A stretch of DNA of 64,000 bases from the NCBI RefSeq assembly GCF_037976825.1, contig NZ_CP150269.1, positions 5,593,501 to 5,657,500 on the forward strand. The letters are read 5' to 3'. The stretch's first letter is position 1; each line of letters opens with the position of its first letter. Of the stretch, positions 1 through 6,372 are shown piece after piece. This DNA is from Paenibacillus sp. FSL K6-1330 (GTDB taxonomy: Bacteria; Bacillota; Bacilli; Paenibacillales; Paenibacillaceae). Below the pieces are notes generated by a model that saw only the letters and a program-made list of their open reading frames with translations, was not told where the DNA came from and ran no database searches. Made by a program: the position numbers and the translations under genes.

Positions 1-23
1 CGGTGCGTGGTCCGGGACATGCT
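1..23. repeat. 23-bp sequence repeated at 5180-5202
   Basis: The first 23 bases of the window match positions 5180-5202 with one mismatch (22/23). Both copies lie in the same orientation, downstream of a minus-strand oxidoreductase-type gene (epimerase here, alcohol dehydrogenase-like there). In the second copy the sequence continues into a small CGCAC/GTGCG dyad; the window edge cuts this one. Beyond the 23 bases the flanks do not match. Function unknown. Confidence 0.55.
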
Positions 24-123
24 CTATATGCTAATCCTTCCTTTACGGTGTCCATTGTGAATAGCATACTCCTTGTGTATGTACTCTTAACGGTGGAACC
101 GGTTGGCGCATCGCTAAGCGCTC

Positions 124-978
124 TCATCTCAGCGAATGCGCGAACCCTGTTCGCCACGTGGGGTGCAGCGGATGCCAACCGTACTCCTGCCGGGCTTTGG
201 CGTTGGAAGCACCCCGTTCGCCGCGCTTACTCCCCGCTTGATATGCTGGAGCAGGCGCTTGCAGCGCCTCGGCATACACCGGTAGCCACACCGTACCTGT
301 AGCAGGCTCGTCATCTACGATATTGACCGGACCCGCCGGCCAGTTCAATGCCTGCAGAGCGGCATTCGCCGCATCCTCGACATGGAGAAATGACATGATG
401 CCATCCGTTGCCGGAAGAGCTCGAGTTCGTACCTTTTCCGCCATTACCCCGTTGGCGTCGTACCACGTGCCAGGGCCATAGAACATACCATACCTTAAAA
501 TGACGTGATTCGGCATTTGTGCAACGGCATGTTCCAGCGAGACGATCCCGTCTATCGTGGACTTGCGCGGCGCAGGCGCCTGGACATCCAAGGGGACGTC
601 TTCGGTGGCAGGATGATCTCCGGGCTCATAAGCCCAGGCAATGCTCTGGGCAATCATTCGTTTAACGCCATGGATCTGCGCGGCTTCTACCAGATGACGG
701 GTACCCTCCATTCGAATCCTCGCATTATCCTCCAGATTCCATTGGCTTAGCGAAGTGAGCTGATGGATAACGACATCCGGCCGTATTTCCCCGATCGCGG
801 CTATCATCCCTTCCCGATCAAAAGCATCTGCTATGATCCCCCTTGCTCCCCATGATTCGATCAACCCTTTTCGCTGAGGATGGTGGGTCATGCCTGTAAC
901 CTCATGACCAGCTTGCACCAGCCTCGGAAGCAACCGCTGACCGATAACGCCAGTAGAGCCTGCTACGAATATTTTGAT
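124..978 (-). CDS. NAD-dependent epimerase/dehydratase family protein
   Basis: This is a short-chain (extended SDR) nucleotide-sugar epimerase or reductase-like protein of about 284 residues. The N-terminal Rossmann glycine motif reads KIFVAGSTGVIGQRLLP. If translation began at the TTG at 933, that dinucleotide-binding motif would be lost. The motif is only complete if translation starts at an ATC codon (978-976), which sits 9 bases after a perfect GGAGG (992-988). A short-chain active-site Tyr is hard to place; a YGMFYGPGTWY stretch lies mid-protein. The substrate cannot be told. It appears monocistronic. Confidence 0.8.
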   Translation of the reverse strand: MKIFVAGSTGVIGQRLLPRLVQAGHEVTGMTHHPQRKGLIESWGARGIIADAFDREGMIAAIGEIRPDVVIHQLTSLSQWNLEDNARIRMEGTRHLVEAAQIHGVKRMIAQSIAWAYEPGDHPATEDVPLDVQAPAPRKSTIDGIVSLEHAVAQMPNHVILRYGMFYGPGTWYDANGVMAEKVRTRALPATDGIMSFLHVEDAANAALQALNWPAGPVNIVDDEPATGTVWLPVYAEALQAPAPAYQAGSKRGERGASNAKARQEYGWHPLHPTWRTGFAHSLR

Positions 979-992
979 AAATGATAACCTCC
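976..992 (-). promoter_or_regulatory. RBS with apparent non-ATG (ATC) start
   Basis: On the minus strand a GGAGG at 992-988 is followed after 9 bases by ATC AAA ATA TTC, encoding xKIFVAG. No ATG, GTG or TTG is in frame at that spacing. Family members begin M-K-I-x-V-x-G. So either ATC is the initiator, which is rare, or the start codon has mutated from ATG. Confidence 0.55.
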
Positions 993-1136
993 AGTCTGCT
1001 GCATATGAAGTGGATTGGGTATCTCCCCATCAACAATGGGATATTTTCAGTTTGATCTTAGCATGATGGATAGACAGCTATAAGTACCACTTTTCATCAA
1101 GTCAACCATGCCATTTCATTCGATTGATAGATTGTG

Positions 1137-1300
1137 ACTGACAGGTGGAAAGAGTACGGGGCACTCGCAGTTTGACAGGCGCGACAGGGTGCACTGTGAC
1201 AAGCGTGAATAGAGTACTCGCTGTACGTGAACAAAGCATTGTAGTTAGACAAGTGCTTAAAGCACTGTTGTTTGACAAGCACGATAGAGTACACAGCAAT
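1137..1300. repeat. Degenerate short repeats around TGACAAGC/GAGTAC
   Basis: About 160 bases hold five to six imperfect copies of a unit resembling TTGACARGYRYGAHAGRGTRC. Copies begin near 1137, 1170, 1195, 1229, 1246 and 1270, spaced irregularly at 17-34 bases. Several copies also contain small dyads such as AGTGC/GCACT. The short ORFs on both strands look like by-products of the repeats. The irregular spacing and lack of exact repeat identity argue against CRISPR. No function can be assigned. Confidence 0.55.
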
Positions 1301-1317
1301 CGCATATTCGTTCAACA

Positions 1318-1350
1318 TAAAAACGCACCACATTAAGTGGTACGTTTTTA
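1318..1350 (-). terminator. Intrinsic terminator of the SR1P locus
   Basis: Arms around ACCAC and GTGGT are flanked by A5 and T5 tracts, giving a strong hairpin that could work in both directions. It lies just after the minus-strand SR1P stop codon at 1373. Confidence 0.8.
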
Positions 1351-1372
1351 TGGGAACAACCTTCTCCTATCA

Positions 1373-1528
1373 TTACTCTTCGTCTATTACATTACTTACT
1401 GATATATGCATACGGCTGTGCAGCTGCTGGCACTCCGGCTGATCGCACACGCTATAAAAAGTAACAATTCGATTCGTATCCACCGTATCGATTTGAGAGT
1501 TGCAATGCCTGCACAAGATGACACCCAT
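1373..1528 (-). CDS. SR1P family GapA-binding peptide
   Basis: A 51-residue peptide beginning MGVILCRHCNSQIDTV and continuing with VTFYSVCDQPEC. This matches the SR1P pattern MGxIxCxxCxxxI...V..xYxxC, with a CxxC pair at Cys6/Cys9 and a later C-x4-C pair. The start at 1528 is preferred over an upstream in-frame codon at 1555 because it has an AAAGGTGA ribosome site at proper spacing and restores the family N-terminus. In B. subtilis SR1P binds the glycolytic GAPDH GapA and affects RNase J1. That role here is inferred from the family. Confidence 0.8.
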   Translation of the reverse strand: MGVILCRHCNSQIDTVDTNRIVTFYSVCDQPECQQLHSRMHISVSNVIDEE

Positions 1529-1931
1529 ATTCACCTTTTTAATGGAATTGTTCACGCTTCACTCATCCTCTCTTGGTATCAGATTTGTGTTCGAACTTCC
1601 CAGCCATCGTCTTCCTGATTAATTGCAGGACTGAACCTCCCCTTCTCGCTTCAAACTCGTCTGGTTTCGATCCACCTCCAATAATGCATATTTTATAATC
1701 ATCTTATGTGATTAATGTACATTATAAATAAATAATACACAATATATATTCGTGTATTTGTTTAATCGCATCATATATGACGTCATATTTATTTGAACAA
1801 CATAAAAAACGCTCCCTGTAGTAACAGAAAGCGGTTCAATGACCTAATTTGAGAAGATCAGGCTTTCAGATCTTTTTAAATCAATTGGCGAACTATATCG
1901 CTGTCAAGCATAATATGAAAGCAATACCTTA
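1529..1931. other. Intergenic, AT-rich, two small hairpins
   Basis: No credible gene. It is AT-rich around 1680-1800. A hairpin at 1804-1833 (CGCT..CTGT / ACAG..AGCG) has its T-run on the minus strand. A second (AAGATC / GATCTT at 1854-1874, followed by T's) is oriented as a plus-strand terminator. Neither has an obvious gene upstream. Confidence 0.5.
1804..1833 (-). terminator. Possible minus-strand terminator
   Basis: Imperfect stem CGCT-CTGT / ACAG-AGCG with a four-base loop, followed on the minus strand by six T's. No minus-strand gene is seen immediately upstream, so the transcript it would end is unknown. Confidence 0.4.
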
Positions 1932-1961
1932 TTGCTAAACCCGCAAAACACGAGTTATACT
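1932..1961 (+). promoter_or_regulatory. Sigma-A-type promoter for structured leader
   Basis: TTGCTA (1932-1937), an 18-base spacer and TATACT (1956-1961). Transcription would begin near 1968 and run through the structured leader at 1981-2056 into the broken reading frame at 2100. Confidence 0.5.
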
Positions 1962-1980
1962 AGCCATCATAACGACGTGA

Positions 1981-2056
1981 AGAACACGCCGCTTCTATGC
2001 AAAGTGCCCCAATGAAAGATTGGGTTGCATTGTATGGGGCGGCTTTTTTATGTTCT
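1981..2056 (+). ncRNA. Structured leader with terminator-like hairpin
   Basis: Nested inverted repeats are seen: an outer AGAACA/TGTTCT pair, then GCCGC/GCGGC, TGCAA/TTGCA and CCCAAT/ATTGGG around a GAAAG loop. Six T's follow at 2044-2049. This sits between a promoter (1932-1961) and the ribosome site of the gene at 2100, the layout of an attenuator or riboswitch. It does not match a riboswitch class I know. It could equally be the terminator of a short RNA. Confidence 0.45.
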
Positions 2057-2099
2057 AGCGCAATCGCATTCCATCTAATACTAAGGGGGAAAATTGAAC

Positions 2100-2746
2100 A
2101 TGTCACGGTTTGATCAACAATATGAGCTTTGGATGCACACGAATATCCTGAATGAAAGGAATCCCCGCAGGCTCGAAATCCTTCATAAAGGGTTGGACCA
2201 CGGCACCGTCGAGTTTCTTCGCTCGGTATGGTTTCCGACGATCGGTAATTTAATGACTTGCATCCGGAATGGGAAGTACGCGATTTCGGCAATGGTTATC
2301 GTTATTTGGACCTTGCCTATATGCCCGGTGATGCGAGAGGAGGGATCGAAATCCAAGGCTACGGGCCGCATGCTCGTGATCTGGACGTAAGAAGGTTTAA
2401 GGATTTATGCCGCCGTCACTGCTTATTGGCACTGGATGGTTGGACATTCCTTCCCATTGCCTCCCCCTCCATCGTCGATGAGCCAAAACAGTGCCAGCAG
2501 CTCATCTTATCCTTCGTCGGCAGATTTGTGGCATCAGATGTACCTGCGTCCTTAAGTTGGCTGGAGGCAGAAGCTGTCCGATTTGCGCGGCGATTGCTGC
2601 AACCGATAACGCCCTTAGAACTCGCTAATCATCTTAGGGTGAGTGACCGGCATACCCGACGCTTATTGCATAAACTGGTCGAGCTCCAGATTCTGGTCAT
2701 AGCAAGCGGTCAACAACGAGCCCGAACCTATAAACTCCGCATGTAA
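2100..2746 (+). pseudogene. DNA-binding regulator-like protein, frameshifted
   Basis: Two overlapping frames together make one protein of about 215 residues. Frame 1 (2100 on) gives MSRFDQQYELWMHTN to PTIGN. Frame 2 continues with NDLHPEWEVRDFGNGYRYLDLAYMPGD through to a C-terminal helix-turn-helix (LANHLRVSDRHTRRLLHKLVELQILVI). One missing T in the T-run at 2249-2251 explains the break: adding it gives IGNFNDLHPEWE. The rest of the reading frame is intact, so this is a recent mutation or a sequencing error. The start has a GGGGGA site 9 bases upstream. I recall this as a conserved Bacillales protein of unknown target. Confidence 0.7.
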
Positions 2747-2817
2747 TAAACTGCGAACACGCACCTATGAAACTCTGCTTGTTACATTAGGACTTACGGG
2801 AGCATCCAGCAGTTCTT

Positions 2818-2856
2818 GCAGATATTGCAGATATTGCAGATATTGCAGATATTGCA
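2818..2856 (+). repeat. 9-bp tandem repeat (GATATTGCA, four copies)
   Basis: Four perfect tandem copies of a 9-base unit are preceded by GCA. A single partial copy (GCAGATAT) occurs in the similar sequence near 3220, which suggests expansion by slippage after a local duplication. Confidence 0.85.
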
Positions 2857-2902
2857 ATGCTCGCAGTTATTCAGGTAACCGAGAGACAACTAAACAAACT
2901 AA

Positions 2903-3081
2903 AGGACACCAGATCCGTTATTCCGAAAAAAACAGCCACTTTACCCGTTCTTCCGGACTCAGAATCCGCTATTTACTTTAAATAACACGAATTATCGCAC
3001 TTCCCTATGTAATAGCGGATCTGGTGTCCTCATATAGCCAAAAACCCACCGATCGAGGCTAAATAGCGGAACCACGGTCCT
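2903..3081. repeat. Inverted-repeat intergenic element (MITE/REP-like)
   Basis: The arms at 2903-2922 and 3011-3030 are reverse complements at 19 of 20 positions (AGGACACCAGATCCGYTATT). A third, diverged half-copy in the same orientation as the right arm lies at 3062-3081. No coding capacity lies between the arms. The form suggests a non-autonomous element or a bidirectional RNA structure; I believe similar elements recur in Paenibacillus spacers. Confidence 0.6.
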
Positions 3082-3090
3082 CATAACGTA

Positions 3091-3165
3091 GCAATAGTCA
3101 AACCCAAGACCGTGCATAATAAACATCAACACTTGCAACAGTCAAACACGAGACCGTACCTATAA
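3091..3165. repeat. Direct repeat of about 30 bp
   Basis: Segments 3091-3122 and 3135-3165 share the pattern GCAAyAGTCAAAC.C.AGACCGT. The sequence after the broken gene (from about 2735: CGCATGTAAT ... AGTTCTTGCAGATAT) also recurs imperfectly at about 3178-3228. The 2747-3312 spacer therefore consists largely of decayed duplications, with no gene seen. Confidence 0.55.
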
Positions 3166-3312
3166 CATCTCTAAAATCCGCATGTAATGGCAGTACCTAC
3201 GTGAGCATGCATCAGTTCTTGCAGATATCCACCAGACTCATACTGCGGCCTAGTATTCCTCGGGCAACATACCTACCCCTACGGACCCTCAGATCCATAT
3301 GACTGAATCTCT

Positions 3313-3924
3313 TCATTTTGGTGCTATAACCTGGCTTTGTAAGGTAGTCAGCATCTCATCCCAATGACGCCTCATGATCTCTCTCATATAAACATCATCC
3401 AGCATCTCCTGGTGAATCGCGATGGTTGTTTTTCCGGTATTCGTGGATAACACATAGATTTGCAGCCGGGACGGGTTGTCCCACTCCTTGCGTTTCCAGG
3501 TCAGGCGCAGTTTATGGTAAGGTACGACCACGGTAATTTTGCCGGACACGCCTTCCTTCGACTCATACTCATGCCCGACCTCCGGCTCCAGAGAAGGGAC
3601 ATCTCCGATCCATAACGACAGCCCCTCAGAAGACATGAGGAAATCCCAAACTCTCTCTTTCGTCACGGCCATCGTTTTCCTGACCCCGATCTGCACCCCG
3701 GCATCTTTGGAAACGCCGACCGGCACCCGCCCCATGACCTGCTCATACATAACGGCGATCCACTCGCCCCATTCCCCGGATACCTGATGCTGCTCAACGA
3801 TATGGTTTCGGATCTGCTCGTGTGACCAGAGCGGGCCCACTTCCTGCCCAAGGGCCACAATCCATTCTTCCCAAGAACGTCCCGTTACCTTCATCACTTC
3901 TTGTTTAAAAATAGAGCCTGCCAT
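3313..3924 (-). CDS. DUF4287 / AHSA1-type SRPBCC domain protein
   Basis: 203 residues. The N-terminal 70 residues (TGRSWEEWIVAL ... HQVSGEWGEWIAVMYEQ) resemble DUF4287. The remainder resembles an activator of Hsp90 ATPase-like (AHSA1/START superfamily) ligand-binding fold, with the typical VWDFL...SLWIGD and a C-terminal helix RRHWDEMLTTLQ. Such fusions occur in Firmicutes and their ligand is unknown. A GGAGGAGAG site precedes the start. It is immediately downstream of the WYL regulator gene, with a perfect 15-bp-arm dyad between them. Confidence 0.75.
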   Translation of the reverse strand: MAGSIFKQEVMKVTGRSWEEWIVALGQEVGPLWSHEQIRNHIVEQHQVSGEWGEWIAVMYEQVMGRVPVGVSKDAGVQIGVRKTMAVTKERVWDFLMSSEGLSLWIGDVPSLEPEVGHEYESKEGVSGKITVVVPYHKLRLTWKRKEWDNPSRLQIYVLSTNTGKTTIAIHQEMLDDVYMREIMRRHWDEMLTTLQSQVIAPK

Positions 3925-3971
3925 CAGCGTACTCTCTCCTCCCTGACACTATCTGATGGTGTTCATTATAT

Positions 3972-4008
3972 AATACAAACACTGACAAAGAAGGTCAGTG
4001 TTTGTATT
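3972..4008. promoter_or_regulatory. 15-bp perfect inverted repeat between two genes
   Basis: AATACAAACACTGAC (3972-3986) and its exact reverse complement (3994-4008) are separated by 7 bases. The right arm ends in the stop codon of the WYL gene. On the minus strand a TATAAT-like box lies at the end of the dyad, upstream of the SRPBCC gene. It may be an operator for the WYL protein or a terminator with weak T content. Confidence 0.6.
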
Positions 4009-4976
4009 CAGGATTGATAATATTTTAATAGGGACTCCGCAATGTCGATCATGCCTGATTTCAGTTCATCGGGCCCCATGATTCGAATTTTTCCGCCAAA
4101 CGACAGAAGGTAGTAGGCAACTTGCGTGTATAACGTATGCTCATCCAGCCTGAACACCGCATGCTCCGCCGTACGATCGACGAGGGCTTGACTGAGCAGC
4201 CAATGCGAACATAAATCGTCCAAAGCTTGTGGGATTCCTTGGATATGCACGGAAACCAAATGAGGATTGGATTCGGAACCTTGCCCCGATAGCAAGCTGT
4301 CCAATACGTACTCCCGCGGGGAAAACGACGCCGGACGGTCAAACGTGTTGTCGGTATGCCGGATATCGCGCATACGGTCGACACGGAAGCAGCGAATTTC
4401 ACCGCGCAGATGGCAATATCCCACCGCGTACCATTTACTTTTCCAATGGACGAGTCCATAAGGATCCAGGATACGTGTTTGTTTCATACCGTCGTAGCCT
4501 GTGGTGTAATCGATCTCGAGACTGGATTGCCGATCGATCCCCGCCTCGATCTCATGCAGTATCCTGGTGAGCGAAGAAGCAATAGGAGGATGGATGGCCT
4601 CTATACTGTTTTTGTGGCGTTCCAAACGCTCCAGCTGCTCCGGATTCGTATATCGTTTAATTTTGGAAACAGCTCGATGGAGCGGCTCTTCGGAGGGATA
4701 GCCCGCTTCCCGTGCGAATGCAGCTGCATGAAGAAGCGCCTTTTGCTCATCGCCCTCAAAAAACAGCGGCTCCAGCTTGATATGCTCCGGGATGGAGTAA
4801 CCTCCATCGCGCCCAATCTCAGATACGACAGGCACGCCGGAAATGCACAGGGCATCGATATTCCGATAAATCGTTCGGATATGCACGCCCAGTTCCTCCG
4901 ATAGCTGTTTTGCCGTGATTCTTTTTCGCGATTTCAGCAGCCATAGAATAGCCAGCATATTATCCGCTTTGGACAT
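4008..4976 (-). CDS. YafY-type WYL-domain transcriptional regulator
   Basis: 322 residues. An HTH_11 domain lies at the N-terminus (AILWLLKSRKRITAKQLSEELGVHIRTIYRNIDALCISGVPV), followed by a WYL domain in the middle (LDPYGLVHWKSKWYAVGYCHLRGEIRCFRVDRMRDI) and a C-terminal WCX extension. WYL proteins are one-component regulators that sense small ligands or single-stranded nucleic acid. Its likely target is the adjacent SRPBCC gene, whose promoter region holds a perfect dyad. This is inferred from position only. Confidence 0.85.
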   Translation of the reverse strand: MSKADNMLAILWLLKSRKRITAKQLSEELGVHIRTIYRNIDALCISGVPVVSEIGRDGGYSIPEHIKLEPLFFEGDEQKALLHAAAFAREAGYPSEEPLHRAVSKIKRYTNPEQLERLERHKNSIEAIHPPIASSLTRILHEIEAGIDRQSSLEIDYTTGYDGMKQTRILDPYGLVHWKSKWYAVGYCHLRGEIRCFRVDRMRDIRHTDNTFDRPASFSPREYVLDSLLSGQGSESNPHLVSVHIQGIPQALDDLCSHWLLSQALVDRTAEHAVFRLDEHTLYTQVAYYLLSFGGKIRIMGPDELKSGMIDIAESLLKYYQS

Positions 4977-5110
4977 CGTGTGCAGCAGTCCTTCCCTTGA
5001 AATTCATTTCATTCTTGTGATCACATTATATATCACTTCCATAGAAGGCTCAGAGATTTCTTCCTGCTATCATCCGGATGTTGATCACCGCTCCCCCTCA
5101 TTCCGATGAG

Positions 5111-5137
5111 AAAAGCCGACCCTCTGCAGGATCGGCT
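5111..5137 (-). terminator. Terminator of the oxidoreductase gene
   Basis: Stem AGCCGA / TCGGCT with an intervening GGGT/ATCC region and a TTTT tail on the minus strand, about 150 bases after the stop at 5285. Confidence 0.65.
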
Positions 5138-5179
5138 GGTAAATGAGTACATCGTGTGGCACTGCTCCCTGTACCCGCA

Positions 5180-5202
5180 CGGTGCGTGGTCCGGGGCATG
5201 CT
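5180..5202. repeat. Second copy of 23-bp repeat
   Basis: Same sequence as bases 1-23 with one mismatch. Here it is preceded by CCGCAC, so that CGCAC-C-GTGCG forms a small hairpin on the minus-strand transcript. It lies in the 3' untranslated part of the oxidoreductase transcript, before the terminator. Confidence 0.55.
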
Positions 5203-5284
5203 TGGATGGCTGTCAATATCCTTGAATGATGCCTTGCTTCATCTGCTGTCATAATCATGCCCCGCCGTGAATGATGACTTTCCC

Positions 5285-6208
5285 TCAATGATCATGGCCC
5301 ACCGTGATGACAACGCTGCCCCTCTTGCGTCCTTCATCCACGTACCGGTGCGCCTCAGCCATTTGCTCCAATGCATACCTTCTGTCGATGACCGGCTTGA
5401 TCTTCCCTTTTCCAAGCAGCTCCGCAAGCAATCTCAGATCCTCCATCAGCACCTTGGCCACCCCTTGCCCTTCAACGGTTACATAGCTCCCGCCCGGGGT
5501 GAGCAAATGCTTGCATCTGGATTTCGGCAGTTTACCGACCGCATCCAGGATGATGTCGTATCGCGCTCCGCTTGTGGTCAAATCCTCTTTTGTATAATCA
5601 ATGACCCGCTCGGCTCCGAGCGACCTCACCAGTCCCACATTCGCGGTACTGCAAACGCCGGTAACCTCTGCTCCATAATGTTGCTTGGCAAGCTGTACAG
5701 CTAAAGTCCCCACCGCACCGGACGCTCCATAAATTAGCACCTTGTGCCCTTGCCGGATATTCCCTTTTCTTAGAAAATGCAGGGCCGTCGTTCCTCCGAA
5801 AGATACGGCGGCGGCATCGTCATAAGTCACATGATCGGGCTTTAACAGCAATAACGCGTCTTCGCGCATGCAGATATACTGGGCATACGTGCCGAATCGC
5901 ATTCCCCTGAATGCCAAGACCTGATCGCCTACCTTGAATCGCGTAACATCCTTGCCTATCGCTTCTACTTCCCCTGCCAGCTCCACCCCGAGTATCGGTT
6001 GTCTTGGCTTTCTCAGGCCCAACACCAGCCGCATCGGAATCCTGTACAAAAGAGGACTGCGAAATCCCCGTACTCGGCAATCCCCCGAATTAACGGTGGT
6101 TGCGTAAATTTTGATCCGAATTTCGCGATCCTTAGGGATCGGCTTCTCTACCTCTTGCAACTTTAACACATCCGGTGATCCATAAGCGGTGCATACCATT
6201 GCTTTCAT
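5285..6208 (-). CDS. NAD(P)-dependent zinc-free alcohol dehydrogenase / quinone oxidoreductase
   Basis: 307 residues of the medium-chain dehydrogenase family. The N-terminal GroES-like domain includes ILGVELAGEVEAIGKDVTRFKVGDQVLAF. The nucleotide-binding motif is VLIYGASGAVGTLAVQLAKQHYGAEVTGVCS. The catalytic zinc Cys/His ligands are absent, as in the zeta-crystallin/YhdH-like branch. The start MKAMVCTAYG follows GGAGGAAACCC and is chosen over an upstream frame start. It lies directly downstream of the large LAL regulator on the same strand, with a tandem repeat between them. The substrate is unknown. Confidence 0.85.
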   Translation of the reverse strand: MKAMVCTAYGSPDVLKLQEVEKPIPKDREIRIKIYATTVNSGDCRVRGFRSPLLYRIPMRLVLGLRKPRQPILGVELAGEVEAIGKDVTRFKVGDQVLAFRGMRFGTYAQYICMREDALLLLKPDHVTYDDAAAVSFGGTTALHFLRKGNIRQGHKVLIYGASGAVGTLAVQLAKQHYGAEVTGVCSTANVGLVRSLGAERVIDYTKEDLTTSGARYDIILDAVGKLPKSRCKHLLTPGGSYVTVEGQGVAKVLMEDLRLLAELLGKGKIKPVIDRRYALEQMAEAHRYVDEGRKRGSVVITVGHDH

Positions 6209-6275
6209 GGGTTTCCTCCAAACCTGCATTTGCAATCAGTATATCTGGCGCAGGGTACCGAGCCATAGATACTTA

Positions 6276-6321
6276 AGTATGGTTTTCTTATGAACAGCAG
6301 TATGGTTTTCTCATGAACAGC
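6276..6321. repeat. Tandem 23-bp repeat upstream of the oxidoreductase
   Basis: Two adjacent 23-base units (AGTATGGTTTTCTyATGAACAGC) differ at one base. They lie about 70-115 bases upstream of the oxidoreductase start and just downstream of the LAL gene's stop. Paired sites like this often bind dimeric activators, so LAL binding is plausible but untested. Confidence 0.7.
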
Positions 6322-6372
6322 GATATTTGAAGGGAGATCGCTATGGATGAATAGCGATTCTGTGATCGTCAC

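Larger units (their letters stand above)
1318..1560 (-). ncRNA. Candidate SR1-like dual-function small RNA
   Basis: In B. subtilis the SR1P peptide is translated from the regulatory RNA SR1, roughly 200 nt long. Here an SR1P reading frame is followed within 25 bases by an intrinsic terminator and has no co-transcribed neighbour, so a transcript of similar size is likely. The 5' end is not determined. No convincing promoter was found just upstream, so the 1560 boundary is only nominal. Confidence 0.35.
4977..5284. other. Intergenic region with terminator and repeat
   Basis: It contains the promoter side of the WYL gene, a minus-strand terminator (5111-5137) and the 23-bp repeat (5180-5202). 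A 67-codon minus-strand frame here would need a TTG start and runs through the terminator, so I do not call it a gene. Confidence 0.6.

Noticed and set aside
1137..1300. CRISPR array
   Set aside because: Repeat copies are imperfect and irregularly spaced at 17-34 bases, with no constant-length spacers and no cas genes.
1097..1336. Several 60-80 codon frames on both strands over the repeat cluster
   Set aside because: They overlap the degenerate repeats and terminator and have no ribosome sites or recognisable protein features.
5085..5288. 67-codon minus-strand frame after the oxidoreductase
   Set aside because: It needs a TTG start with no good ribosome site and its last third runs through a terminator hairpin. 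No domain recognised.
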